Shown piece by piece: positions 32,061-43,987 of a stretch of DNA of 64,000 nt. Made by a program: the position numbers and the translations under genes. Each line of letters starts with the position of its first letter. Position 1 is the first letter of the stretch. Origin of the DNA: Chondrus crispus (lineage: Eukaryota; Rhodophyta; Florideophyceae; Gigartinales; Gigartinaceae); NCBI RefSeq assembly GCF_000350225.1, contig NW_005179148.1:1-64000 (forward strand), given 5' to 3'. The notes beneath the pieces are model-generated. The model made no database searches, was not told the DNA's origin, and was given only the letters and a program-made list of their open reading frames with translations.

Positions 32061-33629
32061 AGGCAAAGAACAGGCATGAGAACGCTTTGAATCTGTGTGC
32101 ACCGAACAAGACAATTAAAGCAATTGATTGCGATGCGAAAGTCGCGATGCGAAATGTGTGAATAGGTAGAGAATTGCTGCCCCGTCCTCTTGCGAACAAA
32201 GTTGGATGATACTTGTCCCGATTTCTTCACTCATGCATGCCCTTTCCGCGCAACAGTGAGAAGTCTTTAGCACATACTGTACAGTGGCACATCCCTAACC
32301 TAAACTCGTGCCTTGCCGCGCCCCACATTCCGCACTCTAACCCCGATAAACAACGGGGGCAGTGACGGTGCCCATGGGGATCGCATACCTTAGATGACGC
32401 CGAAGTCGCACAGCACCTGGACGAAGCAGATGCGCATGGTGCCCGGCTTGGCCACATAGGGAATAGTAAAAAATATCCCCACCAAAGCTCAAAGCATTAT
32501 TGAAGGTCGCTCTCTGTGCATGGGAATGCTAGCGGATGATTTCAAAAAATTTAGCGTGACCTAATTGTTTGCCACGGAGATCGAAAAAGTGTGACGTTTT
32601 CGGGTGGCAGGCACATGGTTCCGATCGCTTGGCATGGCGGCTTTTCAGTTCCCTCAGATCAAACATGGTTGTCTTGCACATCAGATATCTCTGTGCAGAA
32701 GGCTGGTCCTTGGCCAGTCGATCATTGAAACCATTCTCGGCAGCATATGTCTCGAAGGCCTCTGCGTATTTCGGAGGTATAGCATACCAAATCTTGGCAG
32801 CGCTTCCGCGGTGAAGGTAGGAATGAGGAGAAGTTCTTTCCAGGTCAGCTGGAAGTCGCTGGAGTGTCCACGGAGGAGTTTCTGGAGCTCCTCGTTGGAC
32901 ACTCCAGGAAATTAATGATGGAAAACTCTGACGACAGTGATTTTGAAAACTCTGGGTGTAGACAGCATGCGACAGAGAAGCAGGTTGATGCTGAGATAGG
33001 TCATGGGGAAAGGGACGGACGATGTTCGGCGGGGAGTGATTGGAGGAAGAGGATCAAGCTGTGGTGGATCGACAAGTGGGGCGAGGGGGGAATGTCACGT
33101 CGTCACCAACCTTGCTGGCATTGTTCTAGTCCTGCGCGGCGATTGGCTGCACTGCACATTTCGGGCATGGCCAATAAAATTTCAATAATATCTTTCCATT
33201 CCGCACTCGAACATTGCCGCACTCGAACATTGCCGCACTTGAACATTGCCGCACTCTCCCGTCCCAAGTTGACTATTTCCCCATCCCGCCGTCATCCCAC
33301 TCCAAATTTGGAAACCCTTCTTCCTACCTCTCCCCCTCCACCCCCTTTCTCACACGCTTCTTCTCATCTCCCCCTTCACCATGACATGGTATACCCGCAG
33401 GCCGGTGTGGTCTCCCACAGCTCAACGTCCTCGCGCATCAAAACGGCTTCAAGGACCTGCACGTGTGTGACGATTGTACAGTACTGCCATGTTCAAGAAC
33501 AAAATATCCAATCAGACCCGAGAATCAACTACATCCACCGATGCAGGCCTGTTAGTAGTTGAATTGGCTGAAAACGAACAAGTCATGCTCTCTCGAATGA
33601 AATAATTGTAACTGCACTGCGCCAGACTG
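32061..33629. other. Repeat-rich stretch with a possible C-terminal gene scrap
   Basis: On the minus strand at about 32460-32390 a short reading (YVAKPGTMRICFVQVLCDFG, then stop) looks like the end of a protein, family unknown. 32859-32907 is an imperfect palindrome with stems CTGGAGTGTCCA and TGGACACTCCAG; it reads almost the same on both strands (EELQKLLRGHS and EEFLELLVGHS). At 33201-33248 a 16-bp unit (CCGCACTCGAACATTG) is repeated three times. No complete gene is visible. Confidence 0.45.
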
Positions 33630-33955
33630 GTGCGCTGTGCTGATCCTGATTCCACCAAGCCCTTCTCCTGTCAAATGCATCTCAGTTTGCTTACAACTGG
33701 ACGATCGCACAGTTTGAATCAATATTTTGAAGACACCATGCGCTCGCGTAAGATCCTCTCTCGCGGTGGGAATCCGATCGATGTCAATCATAGCAGACGA
33801 AGGCAAGCACAAAACTCTGGAAGGTGGCTGGAATTTCTGCAGTCCCGCCCAGATCTACTTGCAGCTCTTTGCGATGGCGATCGCTCGCATTCTATTGCAA
33901 ACCACGCAGAAAACACGCCGCATTCGTTCTTAGGCGCTGACAATCCCCCTCTCAG

Positions 33956-36900
33956 GTGATTACTCAACACTCCGGGCATCAAGATGAAGAAAAGACCGCT
34001 AGCCGATTGCATGAAGATGTCGCCAATATTGCCCGCCTCGCCGGACATGAGGACATTCATAGAAATCTGGATTTTTATCAGTCAGGGACCCTCAAACGCA
34101 GTTCTGCCACTGATCCAACACATCGCACAGCAGATAACGTTGACATTCCGTTCATGGTAGAGTTTCCAGAATGGCAAACATCAGATATCTCAGATCAAAA
34201 CCCTGAATACCAGTTGCCGAATAATGAGGTTCTTCCGGAGAAATGCAAAGGTTCAGTACCCGACTGAGTTACAATGCCTCCAGAAACGTCTGACAGACTT
34301 GCGTAAGGTTAATTCGCCGTGGACAAACATATTAGGTCTGGTAACTGTTTGTGGGAGCGTCAGGTACACTGTGAAACAGTACAATCTACTTCGAGATCTT
34401 TTGAAATGGAACAGTACCGGTTGGCAACTACCATCTTACTCGGCTATTCAACGCACGATCTTCCCACACATACTGAAATGGTGTCTTCCTCGGAGCTCGA
34501 TCGAACACTTTAAAATCGACATGGCGAAGATAAAACCTACCCCTCCTAATTTTCAGGAATATGGAGAGAACACTGAAGAATTAAATCAGGAAATATCTGC
34601 CCCCGTTCGGGTTATTCTTCCGTCCGAGTGGGCGAAGCTTGATGTTCTCCCGTATCCCCTCTATGACAGTATGTTCTGTCAAGGCCATATGAAGGACGCA
34701 ATTGAGATTTCAGAAATAGTGCGTGACCGAGCCAGTGTTTTGAATGCCGGGGAGTTCATTTTTGCGACCTTCAGGAGGAGGCCCGTGAAAGTATTCCCAG
34801 GAGCCAAAGTTCTTGTCGACATCAATTTTGTGCGGCCGCGAACTTCATTACTCGATTATTCCAAAATTGATTCCGTTGTGAGTGAGTACGAGGTAATAGG
34901 CTTCACAAATCATGGTTGCACATTGAGCGGGACTGTTTCGTCTGTTTAGTGCGTAGGTTCGGAGGATAGCATTTCTTCGAGTTCAGAACTAGCACAAAGT
35001 AGAGCCCATGGCTCGGCAAGATATCTGGTTAGGAAACTTTCAAGAGCATCGGCAATGAAGAAAATTGGAATGGAAAATATGTCAAGAGTCCGAAACCAGG
35101 AAATTCAGCTTTCAAGAAACAACCGATTTCGGAAGCGACAACGGCTACGGAGGGAAGTCACTGTCCCGTGGGATCGTGATAACTTGCTCCCCGGGGATAT
35201 CGTATGTTTGCTTCTCCCTGGTCAATCGCAAGACCCACTGGAACTTTGTGTGCTTGTCGTCTATAGATATTGGAAACATGACGGTATGAAATCTGTCCGA
35301 CTGCTGTTTGTTAAGACTTCAGACTTATGTGGCAGTGCGGAAGAGAATTGTGAAGAGGACTTCAGTCGCAATGAGGTTTCACTTTCGTTCGGCCATGATG
35401 ATTTGTTGGCAAGTCACGAAGTAGTGGGGCATGTGCGTCTCGACTGCAATGATGCCAATGATCTAGATGTGGCAAGTGGGGCAAGGTCCAGAGTCGTCCC
35501 TAAATCAAATTGCAAAGGTATACTGCAAGATGGGACACCGTATGTGGTATACAGAGTTCTCTTGTACTGTGATGACTTCCAGCCGCTTTCCCCGACGTGC
35601 CAGAAAAGGTCCGCAGGTGGTTTTTACATGCTGCCGCTCGGCTTATTGCCGCGTGATAGATCCACGCGCGCTGCTACAAGGCTCATTGGCCTTACTCCAA
35701 CGGGTGTCAGCACAAACCAGCTCATGCTACATATCATCCCGGATTTGCTGAGAGCCTGCGTTGATGGGATTCAAGGAAGGTCACCAGACGGGGACGAAGT
35801 GAGGATTTTTATAGATGTTGTTGGATTTCTCGGCGATTACCTGGAGTCGGCGCATGGTGTTGACCTCTTAGGACATCACGCTAATTCACCCTGCACTGCA
35901 TGTTCTGTACGCAAACACAGGGGTGCAGATAGAAGCTCTCTTGGATATACAACCATTTTACATGCTTCCAACTCTTCTGTCCTTACAACTGCCGATCGGC
36001 ATTGGGCCCTTCGCGAGAGCGGTATTGACGACAATGATTGTAATCTTTTGGGAATGTATTCAACCACGAGAGTAAGCAATGAGTCATGCCCACTGCTTAA
36101 GCTTCATGTTGAGCTTCAGAAAGTCCGATCGGACATTCAAAGGGCCAATCATGGTGGACCAGTTGTGTGTGGGCTTTTCGACCCGTACCGATCTAATATC
36201 ATCGCTCCGGACCATCTGCTCAGCGGATTAGCCAAAGATATTATGCAAACTGCTTTTGCTGTTCTGCCTGGCAAGGAGTGGAAACAAAGAATGGATTATA
36301 TGGTTTGTTCTGCGCTTAGTGAAAATGGGCTCATACGGCAGTGTTCGACGTACCACGTTTCAAAAGGAACCCTGCATGGGATGAGTCTCTCATCAACTTT
36401 TTGCATGCTTCTGTGCTGTGTTCCCGTTTACAGAAACATCATCAACGCCCTGAAGTTGGAAGATGAAGTACAAGGACGTGTTCTTGAAGCGCTCGAGTGC
36501 CTGAACAGACTGATTGGTTTGACGTATTGGTGGCCGGAGCAGGGAGTTGACCACCCTAACGATGTTGCATGCTTCGATCTGACAAAATCAAACAACAAAT
36601 ACATTTGCAATATTCAAGATCTCGCCGTTTCGTATCTCGAACAAGTAGATGCGCTATGTGTGGAGCTGGAGGTTGCACGGAAACAATTAGACAAACCAAA
36701 CTTACACAGACTTCTCGAACTGTACTTCCATTGGTTACCAGCATTTGGTCATGTCAAGCACTTTACGGAGCTTGTACTGGAGAACGCGCACCAGCCTCTG
36801 AAGCGGTGTATAACGAAAAGCAATCATCATAACTCACAAATTTCTGCTGTGGCGCACTGTTTGGGGAATGACTGGCAGGGAAGGATATCACTCTTGCATG

Positions 36901-37766
36901 AAGGAGTTAAGAAAAGTAATTCAGATTCTGAAGAAAAATGCAAACGAGGTCTCCGAAGACTGCTTATAGGTAGCCAAATGACCGAAATGGTAGAACCGAA
37001 CGAAGAACATCACAGGTTAGTTAAGCAGGCAGACGAGCTCGTCCACGCTGTCCTAGTAGAATCTCCACTTCATATCGTGCAGGGAGAAGGAAATGCCTTC
37101 CGTTTACATTCAAATGAGGTTACATGGAAGACATCTGGGAATTTGAAAGGAAGTGATATGAAGGCTATGCAGATCGGCACGAACGCTACCATAGATGTAC
37201 AAGAGCTCCTTTGCCATGGAAAAAAGCTTCTCCGAAAGTACTATTTGGAGTATGGCTACGGAGAACAATGGGCTGCACATCTTCGCAAGAATGCGAGGAG
37301 AGTTCGCAATATGAAGTTTGGAAATGGTGGTCAGCAGTCGGCTTCGCACGAGTTAATCTATACTGGATGCGTAGTGGAGACATTAGTATCGCCAGAGTGC
37401 ATCCAAAGACCTGATCGACTGTTGTTTCCACAAGAAAATGGAATAGTTACAGTAGCACGATTTGCTGTGATTGGTATTATTGAAAGGGAAGAGGAGGAAT
37501 CACCATGGGCAGTGGTAATTCGATGTGATTTATCAAATGGCTTTCTCCGCACGAGATCGAACATGAATACCGCAGATTTCCAACTATTGTACCTCACGAA
37601 TGCAGTCCGACGCATATCGATTTTCCATGCATGTGGCCATGATGGAGTTTTCCACTGTCAAATTGACCAGATATCCAAGCGGGTGGGACACAAGGGCAAT
37701 ATATTTTCTGGGGAATTATTTCACTGGTTTGACAGGAAAGCTGGATATCCACCACGAATCGCATGA
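33956..37766 (+). pseudogene. Large Tnp2-like transposase, one frameshift and one stop
   Basis: The main frame runs from 34224 to 37766 with one TAG (34947-34949), giving about 1180 codons; an N-terminal piece at 33956-34267 is in another frame. Early: WQLPSYSAIQRTIFPHIL. Middle: FIDVVGFLGDYLESAHGVDL, then HHANSPCTACSVRKHRG, the layout (acidic residues followed by a Cys pair) seen in Tnp2-type transposases of CACTA elements and their fungal relatives. Then PDHLLSGLAKDIMQTAF and LPAFGHVKHFTELVLENAHQ with KSNHHNSQISA, resembling the distal His/Glu region. The family assignment is by pattern only; a KDZ or other relative is possible. The two lesions make the product inactive unless they are assembly errors. 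Confidence 0.6.
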
Positions 37767-38488
37767 ATCGGGCAGCTAATCATACAAAAATTCTTGAGGG
37801 CAGAGAAAATGGTATATATTTTGATCACAGTTATTGGTTACTGTTTCCCATTTTTAATAGTTCTAAGATATTGTACTTTCAGCTTGCAGGTCAATAAGTC
37901 ATACCCGTAAACCTTTTGTTTCCATAGCTTTTGACTCATTACTTTCAACGTAATTCCTCTCTGGATTCAGCTTCTGGTAGGCATCGAAATCTATCGTTAC
38001 GTTCGAACAGGTTTATTGCTAACAACATCTTTTTTGCTACAGAAATCAGTGTCTACAGAAAGTATCAGTGGTTGTGTATCCAACGCATGAATTACTTCGG
38101 TGGTATTAAAAACAGTTGTTCCCCAGTAATGAGCTAACTACTGTGTATCTGTTCGACCATCACTCTGAATCAGCACATGTTTTGATTCCGGGGCAATGAA
38201 ATTGTTGCTCCAAACAATAAAATGATGCAATGTCCAACTATAATAGTATCTCTTGTAGCACTAGCTGTGTTGGATGCGCAATCCATCTATCAATGCTAGC
38301 AACCAATGAGTCTGATGACAATTACTGATTGGCCTTTTGCTTCAAAGAGTGTATATTGTTGTTGTCATAATACAGATCTGTTGCTCCCTAGCATTAATCA
38401 ATTGCTGCAATTTCAATACATCCCACTCTAAAAACCATGGCATCATATCTGAATGACATCGTTGTGATCCGTGTCGGCTTCAATCCCC
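37767..38488. other. Intergenic stretch, nothing recognised
   Basis: AT-rich sequence with no gene-like ORF. I searched it for a terminus matching CACTATGAAG in inverted form and found none. Confidence 0.5.
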
Positions 38489-38725
38489 TAATTCAGCCTC
38501 GAGATTTTTCGTCATCTTTTGGCGAATTTCCTCGCCCATTTTCTCGAACCTGTTGGGTAGGTTATCCTTGTCGGTTTCAATCCCCGTCGGGGATTCTTGA
38601 CCTTCTGGATCCGTAGCCGTATTGGCCTGCATTCGGGTACGGGGACCTCGCGGGATCCTCGACGCCCTTGCCGATCCGCTTCTGCTCGCCCCGGGACCGA
38701 CGTCCCCGGGGGCGTTTGTCGACAT
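38489..38725 (-). pseudogene. gag: Start of gypsy gag, truncated
   Basis: The frame starts MSTNAPGDVGPGASRSGSAR and passes through KMGEEIRQKMTKNLEAEL, which matches MIGEIRQETKKDLEAEL in the first gypsy copy. It supplies the gag N-terminus that the first copy lacks. It ends after 81 codons at the truncation. Confidence 0.75.
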
Positions 38726-38824
38726 GGTCCGTCACAAATGAACGAACTTAAACAAAACAAAAAAAGAAAAGTAGTTTCTAGGTCGGGTCTCCTGTACACT
38801 AATTCTAGGTCAGGAGACCACTTA

Positions 38825-39684
38825 TGTAGTGCAATGCGCCTGTCAGGCAGAGATCGCGGTCCGATGGTCCAGCAAAAACAACAACAGCAACAAAAAGAAG
38901 AACTGCCGACGGCACAGCGCTACGGAGTTTCCGACTCTCCTTTCTCCGTTTAAACGAGCTTGCGACTCGTGGTAGCTCAGATCCCTGATAGGGGGGGCAC
39001 AGAGAAACAGCCCGACCCGGGATCTATGTGGTAGAGACTTGCGAAGAGAACTGCTTGACGAGTGTGGGGTGGGGCCTGTACGTAGGTACCCCGGTTCCAC
39101 TGGGTTGTAAGGCCAATGCTCGTTGAGCTTCTTCGACGCCTTGTAACGCGACAAGGCCTTCGACGGGGACGTCGCAACGCAGCCGACGGGATGAAATGAA
39201 AGTAGCAGCGCTACACTGACTGTGCCGCCCGATGGCTAAAACACCTACACCGGTTCGGTCGCAACCAATACCGATGGTACCAACACAAGATAAGGAAAAT
39301 AGGTAGAAATAGAGATAGAAAATAATAGGGAAATAAAGGAAAAGGAAAGGGAACCCCCGAGCGCAAAGGATAAAGTAATCTGTAGTTAAAGGGAATGTCT
39401 TCTGAAAGACGGACTTCGACCAAGGCGATATCAGACTCTAGCAACTCGGGTTACTTTTACTGACTTGGTGGTCAGAGGGCTAAGGTATATATCGCCCGGC
39501 CAAAGCCACTACAGTAGCTGTCGGCGCTAAATCCTAAATCTAATGTAATGTTAGATAATTAATTGGTAACTAATTAAAATTAAATAATAAATTAATATGG
39601 TGATCCATTTCACACTTGTGTCCCCCAACTCGGACTACAGTACCACCCCTGGTCTCTCTTCTCCAGGCCGGGTATTGCACTACA
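38825..39684 (-). repeat. LTR of the second gypsy element (860 bp)
   Basis: Termini are identical to those of the LTR at 15030-16035 (TGTAGTGCAAT...ATTGCACTACA). It carries only one copy of the block ending GTAGCGCTGCTAC that is duplicated in the other LTR. The upstream flank in element orientation is GGGGCGTT. Confidence 0.92.
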
Positions 39685-39890
39685 AACGCCCCACATCCGC
39701 TCATGAATTGCTCGGGCTCATCATTTTACATGGGCTTTGTGCCAGTTATGATGAGTTCCCACCTACCGTTTGCAGTCCGGACGAAGCGGAACACTTTCTT
39801 CAGATGGGAATCTCTGCTCAACGTTACAAGGACGTCTGGTCTGCAGTAAGTGATGTAGTACAACGGCGGGAAGGCAATGGCACCACCGCT
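39685..39890 (+). pseudogene. Partial second copy of the piggyBac/IS4-like transposase
   Basis: The frame (HELLGLIILHGLCASYDEF, then FLQMGISAQRYKDVWSAVS) matches the middle of the minus-strand transposase remnant (FELSELMAIIAQHVLCSSYG, then FQIGVAADRHKDVWSALS) but runs in the opposite direction. It starts exactly at the end of the gypsy LTR, so the retroelement cut this copy. Only about 65 codons are left. Confidence 0.6.
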
Positions 39891-39896
39891 GCCGCC

Positions 39897-41699
39897 CTAT
39901 ATGGCAAGGCATCCCTTCTCCGAAACAGGCATTCCCGTATGCCTCTTAGCGACAGGGCCATCCCCAAAGACATATGGGAAATCTAGAGACCGTTTATGGG
40001 TTCCCAGGCCAGTTGCACCAAGGGTTTCGTTTATGGACGATATAGAATCCTTCGCATTGTAACCGCGATCAGCGGCAAAAATGGCATCAGCCATGGGGGC
40101 TATGGCTCCCTTAGTTGGAGCCCCTTGCACGAGCCGCACCAGCCCTTCCCAAACGTCAACAATTTTCTCTCGAGGCCTCGAGTAATGGCATGCCAGAATT
40201 AATGGATTGAGCGCAGAGCACAGTGCATTGCTCACGGGACCCAGTGCTTTAGAAGGGTTGTTGAGTTGCTGTAAATTAGTGTACTGTGTGACAGCTCTAG
40301 AGCTAAGCCGAAGGTGATCATCATCCAGCGAGAAAAGTGTGGCACCAGGTATATAGAAAAGGCGTTGGTTCACCGCAGCACACTCTTGTTCCATTTCTGT
40401 GATAACCGCGTTGCCCCGTGATGGCTTGTTAGTCCATCCTGTCGTAGTGTACTCGACCCGTGCACTTTTCTGTTTTGTGCAGCTCAAAGCTGACCAAACG
40501 TCCTTGTGACGGTCAGCAGCAACACCTATCTGAAAAACAGCTGCTGTTTTCGCGAAACGACACCATGGTGACTGACTCACCGTATGAAGAGCACAGTACG
40601 TGCTGCGCAATAATAGCCATAAGCTCTGAGAGTTCAAAGGCTGTTCTATTACGGGACACCAGCACCCCATTTATGGCTTCCCGGACCTTTTCGAGCCCAC
40701 TATTCGGCAACAGAGCTTTGAATAGTTCAATTGACTCGGAGCGAATGCATATATATTCCCCAAATGACGATTCTGACCATCATAATCTGCACCTCGCACT
40801 TCTTCGCAAACATTGCTGAGAACTGCATTGGCCTCCTTTAGAAAGAGTCGGGCGAGATTCTCATCGACATAATCCACAACTATTTCAACTTTCGCAAAAG
40901 CAGATAAATACTCCCAGCCAGGAAGTCCTGCCCGCCCTTGTGCACTCGAACTAGCGTCTTCGGTGTCACCAGAGACGTGTTGATTGGCGGGAATGGAAAC
41001 GGAATCATCATTCTCTACAGTATATCCATGAGTCTGTAAGGGTTCTGCATCTTCCCCCACAAATATGCCGGACAAATAGTCTTCGATAAAATTTTGAGCT
41101 GCATTCACAGCCGAACTATCTCTTTGAACTGCTGAGGAGGTAGAATTTTGGAGAGCAGCCAATTCTTCGTGGGTGATTCTGGCATTAGACGAAATGCTTT
41201 CATCATCAGAACATGACACTTCTTGCATATCGGCAAGTTCTTGTGAGAAAGGACGATCTCCTTCTTCGATTGACGGGCTTCGTGGAGACTCATTCGCGTT
41301 TTGTAGCGGCTGGAGGGCGGGTGGAGTTTCAGGCACTTCAAAGCGAACAGAATCTAGAGTACTAAAATGGCTGGTTTGTCCCTGACCACACGTTGGAGGT
41401 TCCATATGACAGCTATTGCCAATGGAATTATTTCCATTTTCAAATGCCGATCGTTCCGCCTGATGAGACACTGCCACGCAGACAGCATTAGAAACGTGTT
41501 CGTCATCGAAGGAGGAGTGGTTGAAATCATGGTCACTTCCGAGAACAGGGTCAGCATGGACTACAGCTTTCGATTGCTGATTAGTGCTGTAGGCATTGTT
41601 TGACATATTGTTGTCGAGGGAAAGTGATGGGGACGAAAGAATAGGATGGAGACAACGGAAGGTTGTAAATGGATGGATTGGGCGATTGTAGAGCGACAA
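39897..41699 (-). pseudogene. Decayed DDE transposase, piggyBac/IS4-like
   Basis: A 342-codon ORF (41699-40671) is followed directly, after one TAA, by 257 more codons in the same frame; between about 40710 and 40515 the homologous reading moves to another frame (NSGLEKVREAINGVLVSRNR). The N-terminal part is acidic and Ser-rich. The core has SLDDDHLRLSSRAVTQY, LNNPSKALGPVSNALCSALN and AIFAADRGYNAKD...GTHKRS. The Asp-rich strand and the D-R-G-Y...GT-KR motif suggest an RNase H-fold transposase of the piggyBac/IS4 type. I did not find the termini. Assignment beyond DDE type is uncertain. Confidence 0.55.
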
Positions 41700-41891
41700 A
41701 AAGGTAGAAGGATTCTAGGGGGATTAGATTGGAGCGGCTGAAGTTTGAGAGCTGGAAGGGGTGAGAAAGTGATGTCAGCCACGTCTGAGTGTCCTTCAGT
41801 GATGATCTGAGAGAAAAAGTGATATTTTGCAGTGATTCTGAGCGACATCACTCGTTTTGTGTGCACAGTAGTGATGATCACAACACTGTTG

Positions 41892-41919
41892 TGAGGGCCT
41901 CCTTTAAGACAGCATGGAC
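41892..41919 (+). repeat. Left TIR (25 bp) and TGA target duplication of the Harbinger element
   Basis: GGGCCTCCTTTAAG... at 41895-41919 is the exact reverse complement of 51976-52000. TGA at 41892-41894 precedes it, and TGA at 52001-52003 follows the right copy, a 3-bp target duplication as expected for PIF/Harbinger elements. Confidence 0.9.
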
Positions 41920-42138
41920 GGGCATGTGTGGACATGCATGGACGTCGGCCTGCACCTGATTGGTCTATATAATACTTTTCTTAACAGTATGATGGCGCAC
42001 ACAATGTTAAAATAATAGCTTCCATCACTACCAACGTGCCATGCAAAACAAAATCATTGGCTATCGCCACTGGATAAGTGTGAATGAATTCAATGTAGAT
42101 CCAATTTTGCACATATCGAATTCAGTTTAATCATTTTA

Positions 42139-43987
42139 TTGATGCTCCCAAATGCCACTATATTTGAAAAACGGCGGGAGACTGGCATCCGAAGGAGATG
42201 CAATTCGTATCCCAACAGCACCCACCCAGAACCCAACCTACCGCGGCCTGCCCTACCAACTCCTCGCTCCCTTCGCTTTCCGATCCCCATCACAATGACC
42301 ACACAAAAGTCCCCCCTCATTCTCCGTCGCAGTCCTCGTTTCCTTAGACCATGTCCCTCGTCTCCGCCATCTCCAAACGCCCAAACTATGCGCGTGCTGC
42401 AGTTTACGCACAGATCAGAGCAAGAATCTTTTCCTCGCTCCGCACATAGTCCTGTCGATGGCTCCCAAAATAATTCGCCAATGGAGCCATTGGCAGGTGC
42501 TCGCGTTCTCTCAGTTGACCAGCGAGCAGCTGGTGAGTTCAGAGCCTCGAAAGCCGATGATAAGTGCGCGGCATTCTCTTTTTTGTCAAGCCTAAATGTC
42601 AAGCAACTAAGGGTCATATTGAAGGAATGGACGTGGAAACAATCAGGTAACAAGGGCACCCTCGTCGCTCGAGCTTTTCTACAGTTACAAATTTTTACTT
42701 TATCTGGACGAACAATTTGTGCTGCAATGTCTTCGATCCCAGAAACGGCCAGATTCGAGTCTTGGCTTCAGCAGCGTGTGACACTCGACCTGCGTTCTCC
42801 GCTCTACTTTTCCCGTGTTCCCGCCGATGCCGAGCTATTCAAGCTTTTGGAAGCGAAAGAGGTTGAAACGTTCAAGAGAAAAAAAGGAAACTTGGAGGAA
42901 GCAAGACAAAATGGGTATTAAGTTGTGAGAAGTGAAGATCACGGTGGAGAAGAACTGGACGAGACAAGTGGCAGTCAGAGAGAGGCTGGTCCGGTTAGCG
43001 GATTGGGCACGTTTAGCATCAGCGAATTCGCTCGCCTATGCGTCATCATGCGGGATGATGAAGACGCGAAATGCGCCCTGGATGGGACAGGGCAGGAGCT
43101 GACAAGGAGTCAGCTGGATGCGGGTTTTACGAGAGACTCATACTGGGGTGTTATAGAAGAGCGCTTTAACAATCCTAATTTGCGCCTTCATCTCAACATG
43201 GTTGGGAATGTCGACGAGGTAGACTCTAAGGTGGCACCGCCTTGTCATCGGTCGGCTACATTTTTGAAAGAAAAATTTCTGGATGCACGGAGGTCCTTCA
43301 CGACGTGTGTGGAAAATTGGTCAAGGTCTGGACAAAACAACACCGGGAATTTTAAAAGTTACGCAGGGACTCGGGGGGGGGGAGTTGACCGCGGAAGGGA
43401 AGCGGAATGTAGTCCTTTTTGTCTGCGCACGGAAAGGAACGGAAAATGAGGACACCCGGTTTGCGAATTTGTGCACGAGGGTGATCCCATTCGATAGGGG
43501 ATGTGACGAGGGTGGCAGTCAGGGAACCAGCGGGATGTCGGGACGGGGAAATCGCAGGAGTTTTAATCGGGGGGAGAATTTGTTTGAGCACTCGTGGAGG
43601 ACCTATTCCGAAGCAGCAGTTGCGGAAAAGCGAGCGAAGGCCGCTGAACGAAAAGAGAAGGCGTTTAAAAAAAGGAAGACCGAGATAGAAAATTCGAGAA
43701 TGCAGCAATTACATCACCGCCAATGGTGTGTTGTGTCCATGGGAAACCTTTACAAGACTTTAAAAGCCCAGGGATTGGACCCAGATGAGTCTTTTGAGGA
43801 GTGCGCAAAACTCCAAATGGAGGAGTTAAAAATGGCGTTTTTAATGCCGCAGTCCCGACCCATGGGCAATCTTTGCAATGGGCGGCGGTCTGACGGGGAC
43901 GTGGTTCAGAACCCACCTTTTGTCAGCAGCAATTTGCAACAGGAAGAAGAGATTCCCCCGGCTGACTGTGAAGCGGCGATAGAATAG
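42139..43987 (+). pseudogene. Harbinger accessory protein (SAP/Myb-like), one stop and one frameshift
   Basis: The frame from 42139 is stopped by TAA at 42919-42921 and goes on in frame to about 43370. There a run of ten G (43373-43382) shifts the reading to the frame that ends at 43987. Motifs: SLNVKQLRVILKEWTWK (SAP-like helix pair), then FTRDSYWGVIEERFNNP and PPCHRSATFLKEKFLDARRS, like the Myb/SANT-like domain of PIF/Harbinger second proteins. The C-terminal part is a Lys/Glu-rich coiled coil (AEKRAKAAERKEKAFKKR). Such proteins bind subterminal DNA and bring the transposase to the nucleus and the ends. An indel in the G run could be an assembly error. Confidence 0.6.

Larger units (their letters stand above)
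24769..37766 (+). mobile_element. Large CACTA-like DNA transposon (right end not found)
   Basis: The left terminus is taken as CACTATGAAG at 24769. From there run: a gene for a 580-aa protein (minus), divergent genes for 327-aa and 467-aa proteins (plus), an AP-3 mu gene copy, and a Tnp2-like transposase (plus) ending at 37766. A paralogous N-terminal motif links the 580- and 467-aa proteins. CACTA elements typically pair a Tnp2-type transposase with a DNA-binding accessory protein. I found no matching ...TAGTG end between 37766 and the truncated gypsy at 38489, so the right boundary is provisional, and the grouping of all parts into one element is inference. Confidence 0.5.
38489..39684 (-). 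mobile_element. 5' end of a second gypsy element, 3'-truncated
   Basis: In element orientation this is an LTR (39684-38825), a short leader and the first about 240 bases of gag, which stop at 38489. The last 80 bases match the first 80 bases left in the copy at 2426 (both contain GAAATTCGCCA and CTCGAGGCTGAATTAG), so the two copies overlap and belong to one family, but they are not two halves of a single insertion. The bases beyond the truncation (GGGATTGAAGCC) are unrelated. After the LTR a possible primer-binding site starts TGGTCTCCTGACC, four bases inside; I cannot name the tRNA. Confidence 0.88.

Noticed and set aside
33200..33250. Spaced tandem repeats as a CRISPR-like array
   Set aside because: The 16-bp units are directly adjacent with no spacers, and the genome is eukaryotic.
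2426..39684. The two gypsy pieces as two halves of one element separated by rearrangement
   Set aside because: They overlap by about 80 bp of gag with clear sequence differences, and their LTRs differ by a 143-bp duplication, so they come from two different copies.
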